A stretch of DNA of 64,000 bases, from the NCBI RefSeq assembly GCF_002006355.2, contig NZ_CP096980.1:4402001-4466000 (forward strand), in the 5' to 3' direction. A program made the position numbers and the translations under genes. The notes beneath the pieces are model-generated. The model ran no database searches and was not told the origin of the DNA. It worked only from the letters and a program-made list of their open reading frames with translations. Position 1 is the first letter of the stretch. The number at the start of each line of letters is the position of its first letter. This DNA is from Clostridium felsineum DSM 794 (GTDB taxonomy: Bacteria > Bacillota > Clostridia > Clostridiales > Clostridiaceae). Shown here in pieces: positions 53,078 through 61,674 of this stretch.

Positions 53078-54505
53078 TTATTCTTCTTCCATATGCGCAA
53101 AGTAATTTTCTTTATGTCTTCTATATTGAAGATGTGGTATTACTAGCATAAACACTAAACATAATACTATTCCTGGTATTGCTAAGTATTTCATCGCCAT
53201 TCCCATTACTGGCCACAATGTATCAAAATCTATATTTCCATGCCAACCACCGAATTTGTATAAGCCAAACATTGATGCTGCGATAGCTCCGCCTAATACT
53301 TGAATAACACCTTGTGCGAAGGTTAAAATAGCTGCTGCTTTTACTCCACCTCTTTTATTTGCGAACACTGCTATTGTTGCATTATCAAAGAATAGTGGAA
53401 CGAAGCCTGGTATTATCATTATTGGTGACTTAAATATTAATAATCCTGCTACTGCTATAAATTGTCCTATAGCTCCACATAAGAAACCAAAAGTTACTGC
53501 ATTAGGTGATGTAAATCCATATGTAGCTGCACAATCAACTCCTGGCATAGCACCTGGAAGTAATTTATCAGAAATACCTCTAAAGGATTCTGTTAATTCA
53601 GCAACGAACATTCTAACACCTGTCATTAATACAACCATATATACTGAAAAAGATAATGCCTTAGAGAAAATATATGTTGGGAATGCTAACGTTAATGGGA
53701 AATTTACTTTATCTATCTTTCTTAAATATGGCTCACCAAGTACTACCATTATTATTCCAAAGAACACTAACATTAGTATACTTGTTGCAACCACGTTATC
53801 ATTGAATATTGCAAGCCAACCTGGAAGCTTTTTATTTTCAACTGAATCTTCTGGTTTTCCTAACTTACCAGCTAATTTATCTGCTACCCATACTCCAATC
53901 ATTTGTTGATGCCCTATTGCAAAACCAGCGTTTTCAGTTAAGTTTTGAGTAGCTTCAACAGTTAAGTTAGAGAACACTGCCCAATAAGTTCCTGAAAGTA
54001 AACCAATTATTATTGCACCAGTTGTATTTCTAAATTGAGGGAAAGCCATAAATACAATCCATGTTATTGTTGTTGCTTGTTGTACCATAATGTGACCAGT
54101 TACAAAAAGAGTTCTGATTTTTGTCTGTTTTCTGAATAATACTAAAACAATATTCCAAACAAATCCTATCAATAAAGAAATCATTGTAAATGAAACTGCA
54201 ATATTAAGAGTTTTTAACCCTTCATTAACTGCATTAAGTCCAAAATAAGGATCAATAACCGCAGCGTTTAAGTGAAATCTATCATTAAGACCTGCAAGCA
54301 ATGGTCTAAAAGTACTTACAAGACCTCCTGCTCCAACATTTAAAAGCATGTATCCTACGATCGCTTTTAAAAAACCACTAAGCGTTTCATGAAAAGGTTT
54401 TCTTAAAAGTAAGTAACCAATTAATACGATTAAACCAACGAAAAATTCTGGATGCGTTAATATGTTATTTGAAAAGATTGTAAAACCTTGCATAAAAACA
54501 TTCAT
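53078..54505 (-). CDS. ulaA: PTS ascorbate-family IIC permease
   Basis: A 475-residue membrane permease of the SgaT/UlaA family, with about eleven hydrophobic segments. It matches UlaA in the first segments (LIVLIGYLLLRKPFHETLSGFLKAIVGYMLLNVGAGGL pattern, quoted in part only) and in GATYGFTSPNAVTFGFLCG-like stretch near residue 330. It lies between IIA and IIB. The UlaG, UlaE and UlaF enzymes encoded nearby suggest L-ascorbate or a related sugar acid as substrate. Confidence 0.92.
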   Translation of the reverse strand: MNVFMQGFTIFSNNILTHPEFFVGLIVLIGYLLLRKPFHETLSGFLKAIVGYMLLNVGAGGLVSTFRPLLAGLNDRFHLNAAVIDPYFGLNAVNEGLKTLNIAVSFTMISLLIGFVWNIVLVLFRKQTKIRTLFVTGHIMVQQATTITWIVFMAFPQFRNTTGAIIIGLLSGTYWAVFSNLTVEATQNLTENAGFAIGHQQMIGVWVADKLAGKLGKPEDSVENKKLPGWLAIFNDNVVATSILMLVFFGIIMVVLGEPYLRKIDKVNFPLTLAFPTYIFSKALSFSVYMVVLMTGVRMFVAELTESFRGISDKLLPGAMPGVDCAATYGFTSPNAVTFGFLCGAIGQFIAVAGLLIFKSPIMIIPGFVPLFFDNATIAVFANKRGGVKAAAILTFAQGVIQVLGGAIAASMFGLYKFGGWHGNIDFDTLWPVMGMAMKYLAIPGIVLCLVFMLVIPHLQYRRHKENYFAHMEEE

Positions 54506-54534
54506 AATTTATCCCCCACGTTTAATTTATTTTT

Positions 54535-54999
54535 TTAAAATTCCACTTCGTATTCGTTTATTTCCTTTGCTAATTCCCCTGGATTTGTACAATTACGAAT
54601 CCTATCCATTTTTCCATCTTCTGAAAGATAACAGCTTAATTTTTGAAGTAAATTCAAATGATCATCATCACTTGTAGATGCTAGGGTTAAAACAATATCT
54701 ACTGGATCATTTTCACTATTAAAATTCAATGGTTCAGTTAGCGTTATTAAACTCAAGCCAGTTTTTAAAACGGTTTCATCAGGCCTATAGTGTGAAAGTG
54801 CAAGTCCTGGTGCTATTACAATATATGGTCCATTTTCCTCAACATTTTTAATTGTTAGATCAATGTAACCTTCTTTAATAAATCCTGAATTAACTAGTAA
54901 TTTACCAGACTTTTTCATAGAATCAATCCAGTCTTTTGCTTCTACCTTAAGCTTAATATTTTCCTCCAAAATAACATTACTATTAATCTTAAACACCAC
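54535..54999 (-). CDS. ulaC: PTS ascorbate-family IIA component
   Basis: A 154-residue IIA of the fructose/mannitol/ascorbate type (PTS_EIIA_2). The active His lies in APGLALSHYRPDETV, typical of UlaC/SgaA. First gene of the operon. It starts at 54999 after GGTGGT, about 45 bp after a sigma-A promoter that carries the SorC-type operator upstream. Confidence 0.92.
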   Translation of the reverse strand: MVFKINSNVILEENIKLKVEAKDWIDSMKKSGKLLVNSGFIKEGYIDLTIKNVEENGPYIVIAPGLALSHYRPDETVLKTGLSLITLTEPLNFNSENDPVDIVLTLASTSDDDHLNLLQKLSCYLSEDGKMDRIRNCTNPGELAKEINEYEVEF

Positions 55000-55048
55000 C
55001 TTAATTTTATTATTTTATGATTCCCATTTCTTTATCTTCTATATGTAT

Positions 55049-55077
55049 AGCATAACAATTTATTAATCATAAGTCAA
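55049..55077 (-). promoter_or_regulatory. promoter of the ula PTS operon
   Basis: TTGACT and TATGCT on the minus strand with a 17-bp spacer. The SorC-type operator is 16 bp upstream of the -35, centred near -57, a position suited to activation. Confidence 0.7.
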
Positions 55078-55084
55078 CATTTGC

Positions 55085-55279
55085 TTACGCTTTGCACATT
55101 TGTGCACGTGGGGTATTTGACTTACCATTTTTATCAATTCTGATTCCTTCTATTACATTAATTCTATTGTCCTCACACAGTTTAACTCCGTAACAATAAA
55201 AATTCCCTCTTTGTATATTAAAATGCGGTTTACAACTACAAATAAAATACAAAGGGAGAATCTTCCCTAAACGGTACAA
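55085..55279 (-). other. 64-codon open frame in the ula PTS/regulator gap, possible gene remnant
   Basis: Its C-terminal half reads like real protein (FYCYGVKLCEDNRINVIEGI, then RIDKNGKSNTPRAQMCKA), but the beginning does not. The end overlaps the 14-bp operator at 55093-55106. I do not recognise it. It may be the decayed end of a longer gene, or chance. The rest of the 359-bp gap (55280-55358) contains an AATATTTAC/GTATTTAC-type repeat only. Confidence 0.25.
55093..55106. promoter_or_regulatory. SorC-type operator TGCACATTTGTGCA before the ula PTS
   Basis: Palindrome of 14 bp (12 of 14 positions symmetric) just upstream of the -35 box. Related copies occur at 56390, 56455 and 62858. Confidence 0.75.
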
Positions 55280-55358
55280 CTAGTTTATCACACAGTAAAT
55301 AGTTTTGTAAATATTCTTTAGTATTTACAAAACTATAGTAGCTTGTTATTTTTAAAGC

Positions 55359-56336
55359 CTACTTTTGATTATCAATCTGTAGTACCTTTAAAGCAGCAGT
55401 ATCATCAATAATTAAAGTATCAATATAGCCACCTCTAATAGCCCCTAAAATGGCGGCACCCTTTTCAGCTGATCCAGCTATACATATTACGTTAGGCACC
55501 TTCTGAAAGTCTTTTAAATCTATACCTATAATATTATCATCTAACTGTGCATCTACTTCTTTTCCTTCTATATCGTAGAAATGCCCTCCTATATGACCTA
55601 CAGCGCCATTAGATTGAAGCGTATATTGTGTATAGCTACTTATATAGTTATTCCAAGCTTGATTTGAAATTGTTGAATCAACTGAACCTACACTTGTTAA
55701 AACTACCGTGGATTTTTTTGCTAAAGATAGCGTATCTGATATGTAAGGATCTTGTATTAAGCTATCTCTCATACTTTTATCCTTTACAAAAAGTGGGGCA
55801 TATATATAGTGATATTTGCCTCCGTAAACGCTTGCAAAACGCTTAGCAAGATCTATACCATCTATTTCTGGCTTATCCTTTAATGCAGCACCCATTATCT
55901 GAACTACTGTAATAGGTATATTTTTATTAGTTTTCAGGCTATTAACCGTATGATAAATAGTATTTCCCCAGGACATTCCCAAGATAATATTTTTATTCAT
56001 AACACCATCAATATAATATGCGGCAATTTCCCCAAGCTTTTTTAATGTTTCTATATAAGGAATCCCTCTTGTGTTTAACACTCTTATATCTTTCAATTTA
56101 AATCTAGTTAGAAATTCATTTTCTATTTCTAGCATCCTTTCCCAAGGCTCTTTTATAATTATCTCTACAATCTTCTTCTCTCTAGCTTCTTTTAATAGTC
56201 TTGAAATTTTAGATCGAGAGGTAAACAAACGTTCAGCAATTTCTGATTGAGTCATCTCTCTCTCATAATATAGTGTTGCTACACTGGCCAAAAGATTAAT
56301 TTTCTCGTTTTCATTTAAACTATCATACTCATTCAT
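55359..56336 (-). CDS. SorC-family sugar-responsive regulator
   Basis: A 325-residue SorC/DeoR-type regulator. The N-terminal helix-turn-helix is MTQSEIAERLFTSRSKISRLLKEA. The sugar-phosphate-binding domain follows, with IILGMSWGNTIYHTV, VQIMGAALKDKPEIDGIDLA and the C-terminal VICIAGSAEKGAAILGAIRGGYID, all typical of the family. ATG at 56336 has GGAGGTAG 7 bases upstream; an ATG five codons earlier lies inside that site. It is divergently organised in regulatory logic, between the PTS operon and the catabolic operon, both of which carry a matching operator. Likely inducer: a phosphorylated pathway intermediate (inference). Confidence 0.92.
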   Translation of the reverse strand: MNEYDSLNENEKINLLASVATLYYEREMTQSEIAERLFTSRSKISRLLKEAREKKIVEIIIKEPWERMLEIENEFLTRFKLKDIRVLNTRGIPYIETLKKLGEIAAYYIDGVMNKNIILGMSWGNTIYHTVNSLKTNKNIPITVVQIMGAALKDKPEIDGIDLAKRFASVYGGKYHYIYAPLFVKDKSMRDSLIQDPYISDTLSLAKKSTVVLTSVGSVDSTISNQAWNNYISSYTQYTLQSNGAVGHIGGHFYDIEGKEVDAQLDDNIIGIDLKDFQKVPNVICIAGSAEKGAAILGAIRGGYIDTLIIDDTAALKVLQIDNQK

Positions 56337-56389
56337 AAATACTACCTCCATTTAATAATTTTACATAACCACAACCCATTTCCGATGCT

Positions 56390-56403
56390 TGAACATTTGT
56401 TTA
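56390..56403. promoter_or_regulatory. SorC-type operator TGAACATTTGTTTA upstream of the regulator gene
   Basis: Fits TGMACATnnGTKYA; 54 bp before the sorC-type start. Suggests autoregulation. Confidence 0.6.
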
Positions 56404-56454
56404 TGATATAATTATAATATCATCAAATTTGCTATTCAATACAATTATATTAAC

Positions 56455-56468
56455 TGAACATTCGTGCA
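56455..56468. promoter_or_regulatory. SorC-type operator TGAACATTCGTGCA upstream of the regulator gene
   Basis: Second site before the regulator, 65 bp from the first (about six helical turns). Confidence 0.65.
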
Positions 56469-56531
56469 AAATTTTAATATTAGTCATTATCCCCTTGCAC
56501 TATTAAAATATTCTGTTTTATAGATAGAAAA

Positions 56532-56559
56532 AAAGTGCCTAAAATTATAAAGACACTTT
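56532..56559 (-). terminator. terminator after the ulaG-to-transaldolase operon
   Basis: AAAGTGTC pairs with GGCACTTT (one G-U), 12-base loop, followed by TTTTTTT on the minus strand, about 65 bp after the transaldolase stop. Confidence 0.75.
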
Positions 56560-56625
56560 CTACTACATTTTAAAAAGACTTATTTAATGAGTAGATAATA
56601 TTTAAACTCAAACTAGCCTTTTGTA

Positions 56626-57279
56626 TTATTTTTTATCTCCAAAAGCCTTATCATAATCTTTCAAAAACTTCTCAATTCCTTGATCTGTTAAGGTATGCTT
56701 TGTCATTTGTATAATTACTCCGTATGGAATTGTTGCAATATGTGAACCTGCCATTGCTACATCTAAAACATGCATTGGATTTCTCACACTTGCAGATATT
56801 ACTTCTGTTTTTATATTATGTATTTCAAATATATCTACAATTTGTCTTACTACTTCTATTCCTGGATTTCCTATATCATCTAGTCTTCCAAGAAAAGGAC
56901 TTACAAAAGACGCACCAGCTCTTGCTGCTAGTAAAGCTTGAAGTGGTGAAAATATTAATGTTACGTTTGTCTTTATTCCTTCTTTGGATAAAACACTTAC
57001 TGCTTCTAAACCATCTGCGCACATTGGAACCTTTATTACTATATTTTCATGCAGCTTAGCCAACTCTCTAGCTTCAGCAATCATTTTACAAGCTTCTAAG
57101 CTAATAACCTCAGCACTTATAGGTCCATTTACTATAGAACAGATTTCCTCTATAACTTCCTTCAAGTCTCTGCCTTCCTTAGCAATTAATGAAGGGTTTG
57201 TAGTTACACCTGATAACACACCTAGTTTGCTTGCCGCTTTTATTTCTTCTACATTAGCTGTATCTATAAATATTTTCAT
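56626..57279 (-). CDS. transaldolase / fructose-6-phosphate aldolase-like (TalC type)
   Basis: A 217-residue short transaldolase. Family features: MKIFIDTANVEEIKAA, GVTTNPSLIAKEGRD, the Schiff-base Lys in VIKVPM near residue 83, NVTLIFSPLQALLAARAGA and SPFLGRLDDIG. This size fits the TalC/MipB subfamily, whose members work either as transaldolases or as fructose-6-phosphate aldolases. In this operon with a split transketolase it most likely completes conversion of xylulose-5-phosphate to glycolytic intermediates. Confidence 0.93.
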   Translation of the reverse strand: MKIFIDTANVEEIKAASKLGVLSGVTTNPSLIAKEGRDLKEVIEEICSIVNGPISAEVISLEACKMIAEARELAKLHENIVIKVPMCADGLEAVSVLSKEGIKTNVTLIFSPLQALLAARAGASFVSPFLGRLDDIGNPGIEVVRQIVDIFEIHNIKTEVISASVRNPMHVLDVAMAGSHIATIPYGVIIQMTKHTLTDQGIEKFLKDYDKAFGDKK

Positions 57280-57297
57280 AAATAACTCTCTCCAATC

Positions 57298-58224
57298 TTA
57301 ATCTAATAATTCATGAACCGTCTTAACAATATTATTCTCTGTCAATCCGTATTTCTCCATAAGCTCATTTGGAGTTCCTGATTGTCCAAACACGTCAGCT
57401 ATTCCTATTTTTTTAACTTTAGTAGGACATTTTTCACAGACAACACTGGAAACCATAGCTCCAAGTCCACCTATAACAGAATGTTCTTCCACTGTAACAA
57501 TTCCTTTTGTTTCCTTAGCTGCCCTTAAAATTATTTCTTCATCAATTGGTTTAATAGTTGAAATATTTATAACCCTTGCTTTGATATTTTCTTTTTCTAG
57601 GATTTCTGCTGCCTTTATTGCCCTTTGAACCATCATTCCTGTTGCTATTATTGCTACATCCTTACCTTCTTTTATTTGAACACCTTTTCCAATTTCAAAC
57701 TTATAACTTTCATCAAAAATATCCTCTGTATTGCATCTTCCAAACCTTAAATAAACCGGTCCATTTACTTTAGCTGCTGCAAGTACCGCTTCTGTAGCTT
57801 CTCTATCATCTGCAGGTACAATTACAGTCATATTGGGAAGAGATGTCATGAGAGCTATATCTTCAATGGATTGATGAGAACCCCCATCTTCACCTACTGT
57901 TATTCCCGCATGGGTAGCCGCAATCTTAACATTCAATTTAGGATAACATATTGAATTTCTTATTATTTCAAAGGCTCTGCCTGATGCAAATACAGCAAAA
58001 GTGCTGGCAAAAGGTATTTTATTTACAGTGGCTAAGCCTGCTGCAACGCCCATCAAATTTTGTTCTGCTATTCCCATGTTAAAAAATCTATCTTTATACT
58101 CATTTTTAAAATCATTCGTTTTTGTTGACTTTGACAAATCTGCATCTAAAACGATTACATCTTTGTTTTCTTTCCCTAGCTTAACTAAGGCTTTACCATA
58201 TGATTCTCTTGTTGCCTTTCCCAT
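57298..58224 (-). CDS. transketolase, C-terminal subunit
   Basis: A 308-residue subunit containing the pyrimidine-binding and C-terminal domains of transketolase. Visible motifs: GIAEQNLMGVAAGLA with the catalytic Glu, THAGITVGEDGGSHQSIED, and EEHSVIGGLGAMV. The N-terminal half is encoded by the gene 12 bp upstream, the split arrangement common in Firmicutes. The pair transfers C2 units among xylulose-5-, ribose-5- and erythrose-4-phosphate. Confidence 0.94.
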   Translation of the reverse strand: MGKATRESYGKALVKLGKENKDVIVLDADLSKSTKTNDFKNEYKDRFFNMGIAEQNLMGVAAGLATVNKIPFASTFAVFASGRAFEIIRNSICYPKLNVKIAATHAGITVGEDGGSHQSIEDIALMTSLPNMTVIVPADDREATEAVLAAAKVNGPVYLRFGRCNTEDIFDESYKFEIGKGVQIKEGKDVAIIATGMMVQRAIKAAEILEKENIKARVINISTIKPIDEEIILRAAKETKGIVTVEEHSVIGGLGAMVSSVVCEKCPTKVKKIGIADVFGQSGTPNELMEKYGLTENNIVKTVHELLD

Positions 58225-58236
58225 GATCTTCCTCCC

Positions 58237-59046
58237 CTAAACTAATTCAGACAATGCTTTTTCTTTTTGTTCTAAATTTGGCGCCTGACCGTGCCAACCA
58301 GCTTGATTTTCCATAAAGGATACTCCCTTTCCCTTTACAGTTTTGCATATTACCAGGGTTGGTTTTCCTTCAACTATATTTTCTTCATCAAAAGCCTCAT
58401 GTAATGCAGCATAATCATGTCCGTCACATTCAATAACATTAAAACCAAAGCTTTGCCATTTTTCCTTTAGTGGATATATGTTCATAACCTCTTCATTCTT
58501 ACCATCTATTTGCAAACCGTTATTATCAATGATGGCAATAAGATTATCTAATTTATAATGAGCAGCACACATACTAGCTTCCCAAACCAATCCTTCTTGC
58601 AATTCACCATCACCTAATAGAACATAAACCTTTCCTTTTCTACTATCCATTTTTAGTCCTAAAGCAACTCCTACTGCATTTGAGATTCCTTGTCCTAAAG
58701 ATCCTGTAGAAACATCTACTCCAGGGATTTTCTTTGAATCAGGATGACCTTGAAGCATTGCTCCTAGCTTTCTTAATTTTAATAATTCTTCTTTATTAAA
58801 AAAGCCCTTTTCAGCCAAGGTTGAATATAGGGCTGGAGCTGCATGTCCCTTACTTAAAACAAAACGATCTCTATTAAAATCATCATAATTATCTTTAGTT
58901 ATGTTCATCTTCTCAAAATATAAATAATTCATTATATCTATGCAAGATAAGGAGCCACCTGGATGTCCAGATTTTGATTCATATAGCATTTCAATTATAT
59001 GTTTTCTCAAGGTTTTTGAATTCTGTATTAAAAATTGTTTATTCAT
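58237..59046 (-). CDS. transketolase, N-terminal subunit
   Basis: A 269-residue subunit with the thiamine-diphosphate-binding domain: SGHPGGSLSCIDI, SKGHAAPALYSTLAEKG, GSLGQGISNAVGVALG and GDGELQEGLVWEASM (metal/ThDP motif GDG-N). It is upstream of the C-terminal subunit gene and downstream of ulaF. Confidence 0.94.
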   Translation of the reverse strand: MNKQFLIQNSKTLRKHIIEMLYESKSGHPGGSLSCIDIMNYLYFEKMNITKDNYDDFNRDRFVLSKGHAAPALYSTLAEKGFFNKEELLKLRKLGAMLQGHPDSKKIPGVDVSTGSLGQGISNAVGVALGLKMDSRKGKVYVLLGDGELQEGLVWEASMCAAHYKLDNLIAIIDNNGLQIDGKNEEVMNIYPLKEKWQSFGFNVIECDGHDYAALHEAFDEENIVEGKPTLVICKTVKGKGVSFMENQAGWHGQAPNLEQKEKALSELV

Positions 59047-59055
59047 GACTTCCTC

Positions 59056-59745
59056 CTAACCTTGTCCGTAATAGGCATTTTCACCATGTTTTCTTAAAAA
59101 ATGCTTTGTGACTAACGCTTCATCTGCACCATTATCTTTAGGAGAAAGCATCTTTGCCCTAAATGCCATCTTTACAACCTCTTCCATTACTACTGCATTA
59201 TGAACCGCTTCATTTGAATCTTTTCCCCAGTTAAAAGGACCATGATCATTTACAATTACTCCAGGAGTGTACATTGGATTTCTATCCTTAAAAGTCTCAA
59301 TTATAACCAAACCTGTTTGTTTTTCGTATTCACCCATTATTTCTTCTTCTGACAATTTTCTAGTACATGGAATTTCTCCATAAAAATAATCTGCATGAGT
59401 AGTTCCCATTACTGGTATTGATTTTCCTGATTGTGCCCAGCTTGTTGCCCAAGATGAATGGGTGTGCACAATTCCCCCAATGTCAGGGTATTTTTTATAT
59501 AATTCAATATGTGTTGGCGTATCCGAAGAAGGTCTTAATTTTCCCTCAACTACATTTCCTTGTAAATCCACTACTACCATATCTTCTGCTGTCATTTCAT
59601 CGTAATCAACACCACTTGGTTTAATTACAATGAGCTTAGACTCTCTATCAATTTCACTTACGTTTCCCCACGTATAAGTTACTAAGTTTCTTTTTGGCAA
59701 TTCAAGATTTGCTTTTAAAACTTTTTCTTTTAATTTTTCAAGCAC
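59056..59745 (-). CDS. ulaF: L-ribulose-5-phosphate 4-epimerase
   Basis: A 229-residue class II aldolase-like epimerase (AraD/UlaF/SgbE) converting L-ribulose-5-phosphate to D-xylulose-5-phosphate. Zinc ligands are in GGIVHTHSSWATSWAQ (His-X-His) and a distal His in the HNAVVMEEV region. PSGVDYDEM and SSDTPTHIELYKKYP are family motifs. It overlaps the ulaE gene by 8 bp. UlaF rather than AraD is preferred from operon context. Confidence 0.93.
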   Translation of the reverse strand: MLEKLKEKVLKANLELPKRNLVTYTWGNVSEIDRESKLIVIKPSGVDYDEMTAEDMVVVDLQGNVVEGKLRPSSDTPTHIELYKKYPDIGGIVHTHSSWATSWAQSGKSIPVMGTTHADYFYGEIPCTRKLSEEEIMGEYEKQTGLVIIETFKDRNPMYTPGVIVNDHGPFNWGKDSNEAVHNAVVMEEVVKMAFRAKMLSPKDNGADEALVTKHFLRKHGENAYYGQG

Positions 59746-60604
59746 TCCTGTCTCCCCTTTCTTCTATTATTTTATTTATTTTTTCACTCATAAACCTATT
59801 AGCAAATTTTATTTCTTCTCTCCAATTTTCACTGCCAACGTACCAGAATTCTGCAACGTATTTTCTTACTCCAAGTGACCATGCTGTTTCTATAATTTTT
59901 TCAAAATCTACATGACCTGTGCCAAAAGGAATTTCTCTAAACTTTCCAGGTACAGTTTCCTTTAAATGAAATGCAGCAATGTGTCCTTTACCACTTTTAA
60001 TATCCTCCAAAACACTATTATTGTATGCTATTGCTGCATTGGTTAAATTTCCCGAATCCGGATATACGCCTAAATAAGGAGAATCAACGCTTTTTACATA
60101 TTTCATAGCTTTTCCTACTGTGTTCATAAACTCTGTTTCCATTGTTTCAAACGCTAATATAATCCCTCTTTTCGCTGCATATTCCACTGCCTTTATAAGG
60201 TTTTTATTAAATAATTCTCTTGTTTCCTCAGTTGAATTTTCATAGTATACGTCATATCCTGCAAGTTGAATTATCCTTATTCCTAAATCCATAGCAAAAT
60301 CTATTGCTTTTTTCATTATTTCCATGCCACTATTTCTAACATTTTCATCTAAGCTTCCCAAAGGATATTTTCGGTGTCCACTTAAACACATGGTACTTAT
60401 AGGAATCCCTACTTCATAACTTGTTTTAAGTATCTCAATTCTTTCTTCTTTTGAACTGTCAAGTCTAGCAAGCTTTTCATCTGTTTCATCTATGCTTATT
60501 TCAACGAAATCATATCCTGCTTCTTTTGCACAGATCAATTTTTCACGCCAGCTTAGATCCTTTGGCATTGCTTTTTCATAGAGCCCTAAATCATACTTTT
60601 CCAT
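59738..60604 (-). CDS. ulaE: L-xylulose-5-phosphate 3-epimerase
   Basis: A 288-residue xylose-isomerase-like TIM barrel of the UlaE/SgaU/SgbU family: LGLYEKAMPKDLSWREKL, YDFVEISIDETDEKLARLD, MCLSGHRKYPLGS, FETMETEFMNT, and PGKFREIPFGTGHVDFE. It converts L-xylulose-5-phosphate to L-ribulose-5-phosphate. It overlaps ulaF and is 21 bp downstream of the unknown beta-propeller-like gene. Confidence 0.93.
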   Translation of the reverse strand: MEKYDLGLYEKAMPKDLSWREKLICAKEAGYDFVEISIDETDEKLARLDSSKEERIEILKTSYEVGIPISTMCLSGHRKYPLGSLDENVRNSGMEIMKKAIDFAMDLGIRIIQLAGYDVYYENSTEETRELFNKNLIKAVEYAAKRGIILAFETMETEFMNTVGKAMKYVKSVDSPYLGVYPDSGNLTNAAIAYNNSVLEDIKSGKGHIAAFHLKETVPGKFREIPFGTGHVDFEKIIETAWSLGVRKYVAEFWYVGSENWREEIKFANRFMSEKINKIIEERGDRSA

Positions 60605-60625
60605 GAATTCATCCCCTATTTTTTT

Positions 60626-61660
60626 CTAATCTGTAACAAAATAAAGAGCCGCTTCTCCAATTTCTCTATTAGCAGAAATAATAATGTCTCTATCCTTTTT
60701 ATTTAATACTGCCACATTGCTTGGTCCAACTCCTGCTTCAATTACCTCTGTCTTGAACTTCAAAGGATTTGTGCTCTCACATTGTATATAGAACAATTCT
60801 TTTGCAACTCTTCTGTATCCACCAATAATGGTAGGAACTCCACGTAATTTTCCTCCCCATACTACGTGTCCAAAATCCATTTCCTTTGGATATTTATAAA
60901 CCTGTTCATATTTATCGCCAATTTTTTTATTGATAACAAAGTCTCCACCGTGGAAAGGTTCTATAGTAACAATTTCATCTACACCGTCATTATCAATATC
61001 AACTAATGCAACATCACTAACTGGTCTATCAATAATTTTTTCAATGCTCCATTCTCCATTTATGCTGTCGGGTGGTGTAACAACAAAAACACCTTCTTCA
61101 CAAGTTACAAAACCAACATTTTTACTTTTCCAAACACCACGACAATAACCATGATTTTTAGTAAGATTTTCTTTTATTACTTTTAATTCAATTGGCTGAG
61201 TTAAATCCTCTGGCAATATTCCTACATAAATTTTGCCTGGATTTGACCAATCTTCTTTAAATTCTTTTGTTGTACATAAGGTAGCACCTAAAAAATAATT
61301 AACTCCATTTACAGTTAAAATATCAAATCTATGAACATATGGTAATTTAAATAAGGCTTTAGTAGTCCAACTTCCATCCTTTTCAGGTTTAGACCATACT
61401 ATTGTTGCATTTTCAGATTGAAAGGTAGGAAAAAAGTTTTGAACCGCTAAAAAGTCTCCGTTTTTTCCTGGTATAGGAATCATGGACATAGTTCCGCCTG
61501 GTCCATCCCAAACTGTTGATTGTTTTAAATCTTCCGAATATTCGAAACAACTACCTTCTCCTTCCGTTGCTAAAAGGATCTTTTGTTTCCCATCCACTAC
61601 AGTACTGCTTGTAGCATAGCATCTAGTTAAGTTTGTCAAGAATTTCTTTTCAAATTTCAT
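60626..61660 (-). CDS. unknown cytosolic beta-propeller-like protein (FG-GAP/VCBS-type repeats)
   Basis: Unrecognised 344-residue protein without signal peptide or membrane segment. It is beta-rich throughout, with blade-like units such as KQKILLATEGEGSCFEYSED and RDIIISANREIGEAALYFV. One clear calcium-type loop is DIDNDGVDEIVTIEPFHGG near residue 222, like VCBS/FG-GAP repeats. It stands between ulaG and ulaE, with 14 and 21 bp gaps, so it is part of the pathway operon. Seven-bladed sugar-modifying enzymes such as aldos-2-ulose dehydratases show this style, so a lactone or keto-sugar enzyme is possible. No function can be assigned. Confidence 0.75.
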   Translation of the reverse strand: MKFEKKFLTNLTRCYATSSTVVDGKQKILLATEGEGSCFEYSEDLKQSTVWDGPGGTMSMIPIPGKNGDFLAVQNFFPTFQSENATIVWSKPEKDGSWTTKALFKLPYVHRFDILTVNGVNYFLGATLCTTKEFKEDWSNPGKIYVGILPEDLTQPIELKVIKENLTKNHGYCRGVWKSKNVGFVTCEEGVFVVTPPDSINGEWSIEKIIDRPVSDVALVDIDNDGVDEIVTIEPFHGGDFVINKKIGDKYEQVYKYPKEMDFGHVVWGGKLRGVPTIIGGYRRVAKELFYIQCESTNPLKFKTEVIEAGVGPSNVAVLNKKDRDIIISANREIGEAALYFVTD

Positions 61661-61674
61661 ATTTAAAACGCCTC

